DNA from: Nonomuraea sp.
GTDB lineage: Bacteria; Actinomycetota; Actinomycetes; Streptosporangiales; Streptosporangiaceae
DNA length: 5,613 nt
Assembly (NCBI GenBank): GCA_013362835.1
Contig: JABFVJ010000099.1
Coordinates: 1-5,613 of the forward strand
Direction of reading: 5' to 3'
In this document: positions 1-3,963 of the stretch, piece after piece
How positions within the stretch are numbered: position 1 is the stretch's first letter
How the letters are laid out: every line of letters begins with the position of its first letter
Position numbers and translations under genes: made by a program
Notes under the pieces: model-generated
The model's database searches: none
What the model was told of the DNA's origin: nothing
Seen by the model: the letters and a program-made list of their open reading frames with translations, nothing else

Positions 1-1
1 G

Positions 2-1240
2 CGCTCGCCGGGCGACGGCCGCCCACTGCCACCGAGGCCTGGCGACGGGCCGCGCTCCGGCGGCGCGCCCGCCCATCCGATCCCGTCCGGCGTGCCCAAC
101 GCGCCGACCCACAAGCTGCCCGCGTACGGCGAGACGCCGCCTCCTCCTCCCCCCGCGCCGCCCAAGCCGGGCGGGCGGGTCTACGGGCGGGAACGTTCCG
201 GGAGCAGCCCGGTCAAACCGCTCAGATCTAACGACGAGGGCACGCCGAAGGAGCCCAGAGGTCCGCGAGGGCCACGGGTCCGGGGCAAGGCCGTACTGAA
301 GATCGTCGCGGGGCTGGTGGTGCTGCTCCTGGTGGCGGCCGTGGGCCTGTTCTTCTGGGTCGACTCGCGGCTGGCGGGCATCGACGGCGTCCTCGACGAC
401 TACCCGGGCCGGCCCGCCGACACTCCGGGCACCAACTGGCTCCTGGTCGGCTCCGACAGCCGTAAGGGACTGTCGGCGGCCGAGCGCAGGAAGCTCGCGA
501 CCGGGCGCGCGGTCGGGCAGCGCACCGACTCGATGATGCTGCTGCACGTCTCCGACAACGGCGACAAGCCCACGCTGGTCAGCCTGCCGCGCGACTCGGC
601 CGTGACCATCCCCGGCAAGGGGCGCGACAAGCTCAACGCGGCCTACGCGTCCGGCGGGCCGAAACTGCTGGTCCGCACGGTCGAGACGGTCACCGGCATC
701 CACGTCGACAACTACATGGAGATCGGCTTCGCCGGGTTCGTGGACATCGTGGACGCGGTCGGCGGCGTCGAGATCAACGTACGCGCCGACGTCGACGACC
801 CCAAGGCCGGGCTCAAGCTGAAGAAGGGCAAGCAGGTGCTCAACGGCTCCCAGGCCCTCGGCTACGTACGCACCCGCAAGGGCGGCGCGCTGCCCGACTT
901 CGAACGCACCAAGCGGCAGCGGCAGTTCCTCGGCGCGGTGGTCAAGAAGGCCGCCAGTCCCGGGGTGCTGATCAACCCGTTCACGTCGATCCCGCTGGCG
1001 ATGAGCGCGACGGACGCGGTGGAGGTCGACTCCGGCACGGGCGCGTTCGACATGTTGTCGCTCGGGCTGGCGATGGGCGACAGCCCGATCACGACCGTGG
1101 TGCCCTTCGGCGGTACCGAGACCGTGGCCGGTGGGGGCGCGGCGATCAAGTGGGACCGGGTCAAGGCGCTGGCCCTGTTCGACGCGTTGAAGAGCGACAA
1201 GCCCGTCCCGAAGGAGATCGTGGACGCCGGCTCCGGCTGA
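2..1240 (+). CDS. LCP (LytR-CpsA-Psr) family cell-wall glycopolymer ligase, probably 5'-partial
   Basis: LCP proteins are membrane-anchored enzymes that move lipid-linked anionic glycopolymers (teichoic acid, arabinogalactan or capsule-type chains) onto peptidoglycan, with the catalytic domain outside the cell. Numbering from the GTG at 92, the protein has a cytoplasmic proline-rich and basic N-terminus (residues 1-67, with a run of seven prolines and the repeat RGPRGPR), one membrane segment (about 68-90) and then the LCP domain. Recognisable motifs are NWLLVGSDSR (115-124), RTDSMMLLHV (144-153), VSLPRDS (163-169), KLNAAYASGG (180-189), DAVGGVEI (221-228) and YVRTRKGG followed by DFERTKRQRQFL (258-280), which hold the Asp and Arg residues that bind pyrophosphate and Mg2+ in this family. 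No LytR_C domain follows. The frame is open from position 2 with the same Pro/Gly/Arg-rich style, and the GTG at 92 has no ribosome binding site, so the real start is probably upstream of the window. The exact polymer substrate cannot be told. Confidence 0.93.
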   Translation, partial: RSPGDGRPLPPRPGDGPRSGGAPAHPIPSGVPNAPTHKLPAYGETPPPPPPAPPKPGGRVYGRERSGSSPVKPLRSNDEGTPKEPRGPRGPRVRGKAVLKIVAGLVVLLLVAAVGLFFWVDSRLAGIDGVLDDYPGRPADTPGTNWLLVGSDSRKGLSAAERRKLATGRAVGQRTDSMMLLHVSDNGDKPTLVSLPRDSAVTIPGKGRDKLNAAYASGGPKLLVRTVETVTGIHVDNYMEIGFAGFVDIVDAVGGVEINVRADVDDPKAGLKLKKGKQVLNGSQALGYVRTRKGGALPDFERTKRQRQFLGAVVKKAASPGVLINPFTSIPLAMSATDAVEVDSGTGAFDMLSLGLAMGDSPITTVVPFGGTETVAGGGAAIKWDRVKALALFDALKSDKPVPKEIVDAGSG

Positions 1241-1246
1241 TCCCCC

Positions 1247-1281
1247 GGGCACGCGCTCAAGGGACGCCTCGGCGCGTGCTC
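1247..1281. terminator. Hairpin between convergent LCP and GPP34 genes, likely bidirectional terminator
   Basis: The 42-bp spacer between the two convergent stop codons holds GCACGCGC (1249-1256) and its exact complement GCGCGTGC (1272-1279). A G-U pair and a G-C pair extend the stem to 10 bp. The 15-nt loop can fold further, with AGG (1260-1262) opposite CCT (1267-1269). There is no U-tract on either strand, which is common in high-GC actinobacteria. Position and symmetry suggest termination from both sides; this is inferred, not shown. Confidence 0.6.
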
Positions 1282-1282
1282 C

Positions 1283-1930
1283 TCAGGACGAAGCGGCGGC
1301 GACCGCGGCGGCGGTGGCGCCGGCGGCGATGGCCGCGTTGATCGAGGCGATCGTCTTGGCGACCGCCTCGCCCGCCCACTCGCCCTTGGCGATCTCCTTG
1401 ACGCGCTGCCTGTCGGCGTCGGGGAAGGTCTTGCGGTCGAGCTTGGCCGCGTGCGTGATCGCGATCAGCACGGCCGTGCGCATGTCGGGCTCGGCGCCCG
1501 CGAGCGCGGCCGACACCCGCTCCCGTACGTCGGCCTCCACCCGGGGATCGGCCTCCGGCCAGCGCGTGGTCGGGAAGATCCCGAGGACCTTGCCGCGCTC
1601 CTCGGCCAGCACGCCCGATTCGGCGAGCCGGGTGAGCAGCCGCCTGCGCAGCTTGCCCGACTGCAGCCGCTGCACCCACCAGGCGGGTTTCCTGGCCTTG
1701 CCGTCCTCGGCGATGCGGGCGAGGGTGGCGTCGAGCTCGTCGTCGCCCAGGGGGGTGGGGTCCTTGAGCGTCACCTTGTCGCCTGTCAGCTCCACCCGTC
1801 CGGCGACGGCCAGTTCGGCGAGGATCGCGCCGCCGAGCGCGGGGTCGAGCTGCATGGCGCCGATGAGCTGCTTGCCCTCCGCCTCGCTGTAGGCGAGCAG
1901 GAGGAGTTCTTCGGCGATCGTCACGGTCAT
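1283..1930 (-). CDS. GPP34 (GOLPH3/Vps74-like) family protein
   Basis: This 215-residue protein matches the actinobacterial branch of the GPP34 family, whose eukaryotic members (GOLPH3, Vps74) bind phosphatidylinositol 4-phosphate at the Golgi and retain glycosyltransferases. Family traits visible here are the N-terminal IAEELLLLAYSEAEGK (5-20), the helix GGAILAELAVAGRVEL (33-48), LGDDELDATLARI (61-73), the segment KPAWWVQRL (81-89), and the hairpin region SGVLAEERGKVLGIFPTTRWP (105-125), where GOLPH3 inserts into membranes. A helical C-terminal half follows, ending in an Ala-rich tail (190-215). There is no signal peptide or membrane segment, so it is probably cytosolic or peripheral to the membrane. 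Start: the ATG at 1930 is favoured because a TAGTGT -10 element ends 6 nt before it, which fits a leaderless transcript; GGGGAGG also lies upstream but 13 nt away. The bacterial role is not established. It is divergent from tenA and convergent with the LCP gene. Confidence 0.88.
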   Translation of the reverse strand: MTVTIAEELLLLAYSEAEGKQLIGAMQLDPALGGAILAELAVAGRVELTGDKVTLKDPTPLGDDELDATLARIAEDGKARKPAWWVQRLQSGKLRRRLLTRLAESGVLAEERGKVLGIFPTTRWPEADPRVEADVRERVSAALAGAEPDMRTAVLIAITHAAKLDRKTFPDADRQRVKEIAKGEWAGEAVAKTIASINAAIAAGATAAAVAAASS

Positions 1931-1936
1931 GTTTCG

Positions 1937-1946
1937 ACACTAACCT
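1937..1946. promoter_or_regulatory. Overlapping divergent -10 elements for the GPP34 gene (-) and tenA (+)
   Basis: Only 23 bp separate the two divergent start codons. The ten bases ACACTAACCT contain a TANNNT -10 on each strand: TAACCT (1941-1946, +), 7 nt before the tenA ATG, and TAGTGT (1942-1937, -), 6 nt before the GPP34 ATG. The two share the central TA. On the + strand, TCGTCA (1918-1923) lies 17 bp upstream and matches 4 of 6 bases of a -35 TTGACA; on the - strand the -35 is weak. Both spacings fit leaderless transcripts that begin at or next to the start codon. Transcription start sites are not known. Confidence 0.55.
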
Positions 1947-1953
1947 CCCCATC

Positions 1954-2559
1954 ATGTCTGTCTCGGAAAAACTTCACGCGATCGGACGGCCGCTGCTCCA
2001 GGCGCAGCTCGACCACCCCACGGTGGCCGGGATCGGGCGCGGCGACCTGCCGGAGCCGGTCTTCAGGTCCTGGCTGGAGCAGGACTACCTGTTCCTCCTC
2101 GACTACGTACGGGTGTTCTCCAGGCTGGCCTGGCAGGCGCCGGCCGGGCATCTGGGGGACCTGGTGGATCTGGCGCACACGACGTACCACGAGGAGTTGA
2201 GCCTGCACAGGACGCTGTCGGCGGAGTTCGGGGCCGATCTGGGCGGGGCGGTGAAGGGGCCGGCCTGTGCGGCGTACACGGCGTTCCTGCTGGAGTCGGC
2301 GGGGTCGTACGGGGAGGGGTTGGCTGCGCTTTATCCGTGTATGTGGGGATATTCGAGTCTTGGGAGGGTCTTGGCGGAGAATCCGCCTGCTGAGCCGCGG
2401 TACCGGGCTTGGGTGGACACGTACGCGGATCCGGGGTTCGCGGCGCTCACCGTACGGATCGGGCAGATGATCGACGAGGCCGAGCCAGACCCCGCGCGGG
2501 CCGAGGCACTGTTCGCCCAGGGCATGGCGCACGAACTCGCCTTCTGGGACGTGCCGTAA
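1954..2559 (+). CDS. tenA: TenA family aminopyrimidine aminohydrolase / thiaminase II
   Basis: TenA hydrolyses aminomethyl-HMP, a breakdown product of thiamin, to HMP (hydroxymethylpyrimidine), which re-enters thiamin synthesis; many also cleave thiamin itself. At 201 residues this is slightly short for the all-helical family (about 220-240). Visible landmarks are FRSWLEQDYLFLLDY (37-51) with the substrate-binding Asp44, Tyr108 in AAYTAFL, the nucleophile region LYPCMWGY with Cys129 and Tyr133, Tyr157 in TYADPGF, and the C-terminal HELAFW with Glu194, the usual general acid/base. The Cys places it in the Cys-containing TenA class. It is likely cytosolic. No Shine-Dalgarno sequence precedes the ATG; a -10 element ends 7 nt upstream, which suggests leaderless expression. 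It starts a tight + strand run with the glycosylase gene 18 bp downstream. Codons for residues 123-153 are unusually A/T-ending for this window. TPP control is not seen directly upstream, unlike the permease further along. Confidence 0.92.
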   Translation: MSVSEKLHAIGRPLLQAQLDHPTVAGIGRGDLPEPVFRSWLEQDYLFLLDYVRVFSRLAWQAPAGHLGDLVDLAHTTYHEELSLHRTLSAEFGADLGGAVKGPACAAYTAFLLESAGSYGEGLAALYPCMWGYSSLGRVLAENPPAEPRYRAWVDTYADPGFAALTVRIGQMIDEAEPDPARAEALFAQGMAHELAFWDVP

Positions 2560-2565
2560 CCCGCA

Positions 2566-2571
2566 TACCCT
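2566..2571 (+). promoter_or_regulatory. Candidate -10 element for leaderless expression of the Fpg/Nei gene
   Basis: TACCCT fits TANNNT and ends 6 nt before the glycosylase ATG at 2578, the spacing of an actinobacterial leaderless start. The only purine-rich stretch, GGTGG (2572-2576), sits 1 nt from the ATG, too close to act as a ribosome binding site. A clear -35 is missing. The 18-bp gap to tenA would also allow read-through, so this may be an internal promoter in an operon. Confidence 0.4.
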
Positions 2572-2577
2572 GGTGGC

Positions 2578-3456
2578 ATGCCGGAACTTCCCGAAGTGGA
2601 GTCGCTCACCCACTTCCTTCGCGAGCGGGCGGTCGGCCGATCGGTCGCGGGCGTTGACGTCGTCGCCTTCTCGGCGCTCAAGACGTTCGACCCGCCGGTC
2701 ACCGCGCTCGGCGGGCTCACCGTCACGGGCGTGTCGAGGCACGGCAAGTTCCTCGACCTCGACTGCGACGGCCTGCATCTGATCATCCACCTGGCCCGGG
2801 CCGGCTGGCTGCGCTGGCGCGACGACCTCACCGGCGCCAGACCGCTACGTCCGGGCAAGGGCCCCATGGCCGTACGCGTCCGCTTCGCCCCCGACGACGA
2901 CGGCCTCGCGCCCGGGTTCGAGCTGACCGAGGCCGGCACCCAGAAACGCCTGGCCGTCTACGTCACCGACAAGCCGGACGACGTGCCGGGCATCGCCGCG
3001 CTCGGGCCCGACCCGCTCGGCGAGTCCTTCACCGTCGCCGCGCTCAAGCGCATCGTGGGCGGCAACCGCACCCAGATCAAGGGCCTGCTGCGCGACCAGA
3101 AGGTGATCGCCGGCATCGGCAACGCCTACTCCGACGAGGTGCTGCACGCGGCCAGGATGTCGCCGTTCAAGATCGCCGCGACGTTGACCGACGCGCAGGT
3201 CGCCGACCTGCACGAGGCCATCGTGACCACGCTGCGCGACGCCGTGGAGCGGGCGCACGGCATCGCGGCCAAGGACCTCAAGGCGGAGAAGAAGTCGGGG
3301 CTGCGCGTGCACAACCGGGCGGGGCAGCCGTGCGACGTGTGCGGCGACACGATCCGCGAGGTGTCGTTCGCCGACTCCTCGCTGCAGTATTGCCCCACCT
3401 GCCAGACCGGCGGGAAGCCGCTCGCCGACCGGCGCATGTCGCGCCTTCTCAAGTGA
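2578..3456 (+). CDS. Fpg/Nei family bifunctional DNA glycosylase/AP lyase, variant lesion-site residues
   Basis: Enzymes of this family remove oxidised bases such as 8-oxoguanine, formamidopyrimidines or oxidised pyrimidines and then cut the abasic strand by beta/delta elimination. The start is fixed by the catalytic N-terminus: after Met removal, Pro2 is the nucleophile and Glu3 assists (MPELPEVE). Lys57 (SRHGKFLD) matches the conserved phosphate-contacting lysine. The helix-two-turn-helix motif is at about 165-196, with Asn182 in IAGIGNAYSDEVL. A C-terminal zinc finger uses Cys252, Cys255, Cys272 and Cys275 (CDVC and CPTC). Length (292) is slightly above E. coli Fpg (269). Departures from E. 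coli Fpg: the intercalating Met is Arg74 (HLARAGWL), the void-filling Phe is Leu125 (TQKRLAVYV), and the zinc-finger Arg is replaced by Ser (FADSSLQYC). It may therefore not be a classical MutM; I leave the symbol empty. It lies 18 bp after tenA and 26 bp before the rhodanese gene. Confidence 0.92.
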   Translation: MPELPEVESLTHFLRERAVGRSVAGVDVVAFSALKTFDPPVTALGGLTVTGVSRHGKFLDLDCDGLHLIIHLARAGWLRWRDDLTGARPLRPGKGPMAVRVRFAPDDDGLAPGFELTEAGTQKRLAVYVTDKPDDVPGIAALGPDPLGESFTVAALKRIVGGNRTQIKGLLRDQKVIAGIGNAYSDEVLHAARMSPFKIAATLTDAQVADLHEAIVTTLRDAVERAHGIAAKDLKAEKKSGLRVHNRAGQPCDVCGDTIREVSFADSSLQYCPTCQTGGKPLADRRMSRLLK

Positions 3457-3470
3457 CGCCCGGGGCGCGA

Positions 3471-3476
3471 GATGAT
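3471..3476 (+). promoter_or_regulatory. Possible -10 element before the rhodanese gene
   Basis: GATGAT ends 6 nt before the rhodanese ATG, matching the spacing seen before tenA and the glycosylase gene, though it deviates from TANNNT at the first base. The adjacent GGAG (3477-3480) is just 2 nt from the ATG, so it is a poor ribosome binding site. No convincing -35 is visible. Co-transcription with the glycosylase gene is equally possible. Confidence 0.28.
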
Positions 3477-3482
3477 GGAGTC

Positions 3483-3806
3483 ATGACCGTTCCTGAGATC
3501 GAGGCCGGCGCCGTCCCGGCCGACGCCTACCTGCTCGACGTCCGCGAGCAGGACGAATGGCTCGCGGGCCACGCCCCCGACGCCGTCCACATCCCCATGA
3601 CGCAGATCCAGGGCCGCGTCGAGGAGGTGCCCGCCGACCGCACCGTCTACGTGGTGTGCCGGGTCGGCGGCAGGTCCCTCCAGGTCGCCGCGTGGCTCAA
3701 CCAGCTCGGGCGCGACGCCGTCAACGTGGGCGGCGGCATGCAGTCGTGGGAGTCCGCGCAGCGCCCGATGGTCAGCGAGACCGGGCAGCCGCCGTTCGTG
3801 GCGTGA
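3483..3806 (+). CDS. Single-domain rhodanese-like protein (sulfurtransferase)
   Basis: This 107-residue protein is one rhodanese homology domain. Such proteins carry sulfur as a persulfide on an active-site cysteine, taking it from thiosulfate or another donor. Visible signatures are YLLDVREQDEW (16-26), GHAPDAVHIPM (29-39), the strand VYVVC leading into the six-residue active loop CRVGGRS (59-65, catalytic Cys59), and VGGGMQSW (82-89). It is cytosolic, with no signal peptide. The ATG at 3483 is chosen because the domain begins there at its usual distance; upstream in-frame starts would run into the glycosylase gene. It is the last gene before a hairpin terminator. Both the sulfur donor and the acceptor are unknown. 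A link to thiamin thiazole sulfur transfer is conceivable from the neighbours but nothing in the sequence shows it. Confidence 0.9.
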   Translation: MTVPEIEAGAVPADAYLLDVREQDEWLAGHAPDAVHIPMTQIQGRVEEVPADRTVYVVCRVGGRSLQVAAWLNQLGRDAVNVGGGMQSWESAQRPMVSETGQPPFVA

Positions 3807-3810
3807 AAGA

Positions 3811-3841
3811 CCCCACTGTGGCGGTTCTGTCGCCATTGGGG
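3811..3841 (+). terminator. Hairpin terminator after the rhodanese gene
   Basis: Four bases after the rhodanese stop, CCCCA (3811-3815) pairs with TGGGG (3837-3841), and TGGCG (3819-3823) pairs with CGCCA (3831-3835) around the loop GTTCTGT. A G-U pair (3818/3836) leaves only a two-base bulge, so the stem is about 11 bp. There is no U-tract. The placement, between a gene end and the start of the riboswitch leader, suggests it ends the tenA-side transcript and separates it from the permease unit. It could alternatively be a regulator-binding palindrome. Confidence 0.6.
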
Positions 3842-3847
3842 CATGAT
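3842..3847 (+). promoter_or_regulatory. Possible -10 element for the riboswitch-permease transcript
   Basis: CATGAT matches four of six bases of TATAAT and would place the transcript start near 3854, about 12 nt before the riboswitch begins. No good -35 lies 16-19 bp upstream, where the terminator hairpin sits. This is the best candidate in the short interval available, not a confident call. Confidence 0.22.
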
Positions 3848-3865
3848 GAGGGCGCCAACTGCAGA

Positions 3866-3960
3866 TCGTCGCGGGAGCTTGGGGCAACCAGGCTGAGAGG
3901 GCAGATACCGCTGCTGCCGACCGCCTGAACCTGTCCGGGTAATGCCGGCGTAGGGAGTGT
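3866..3960 (+). ncRNA. TPP riboswitch (THI element)
   Basis: The conserved TPP aptamer is clear: GCGGGAGC (3871-3878), GGCTGAGA (3891-3898, pyrimidine-sensing arm), CTGAACCTG (3925-3933), CCGGGTAATGCCGGCG (3935-3950) and the terminal TAGGGA (3951-3956). Helices can be drawn: P2 GCGG/CCGC (3871-3874 with 3921-3924), P3 CTTGG/CCAGG (3878-3882 with 3888-3892), a variable P3a GGCAG/CTGCC (3900-3904 with 3914-3918), P4 CCT/AGG (3930-3932 with 3952-3954) and P5 CCGG/CCGG (3935-3938 with 3945-3948). Bound TPP is expected to lower expression. No terminator separates it from the gene; the AGGGAG ribosome binding site overlaps the P4 strand, so control is probably at translation initiation. Confidence 0.96.
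3952..3957 (+). promoter_or_regulatory. Ribosome binding site of the permease, embedded in the riboswitch
   Basis: AGGGAG lies 6 nt before the ATG at 3964, an ideal spacing, and is the only good Shine-Dalgarno sequence nearby. Its first three bases pair with CCT (3930-3932) in helix P4 of the TPP-bound aptamer. This both fixes the start codon and suggests how TPP blocks translation. Confidence 0.75.
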
Positions 3961-3963
3961 GCG

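Noticed and set aside
92..94. GTG at 92 as the LCP gene start
   Set aside because: No ribosome binding site precedes it and the frame stays open with matching Pro/Gly/Arg-rich composition back to position 2, so I treat the gene as extending beyond the left edge.
1861..1953. GGGGAGG on the - strand as the GPP34 ribosome binding site
   Set aside because: It is 13 nt from the ATG, longer than usual, while a -10 element sits between the two; kept only as an alternative model.
1257..1955. Long open frame on the - strand overlapping the GPP34 gene
   Set aside because: It is the Arg/Gly-rich out-of-frame shadow of the GPP34 gene with no recognisable motif; the 1283-1930 frame has clear family signatures.
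3483..3806. Rhodanese as the sulfur donor for thiamin thiazole synthesis
   Set aside because: Proximity to tenA and cytX is the only support; no thiS, thiG, thiF or thiI is present and the active loop is that of a generic rhodanese.
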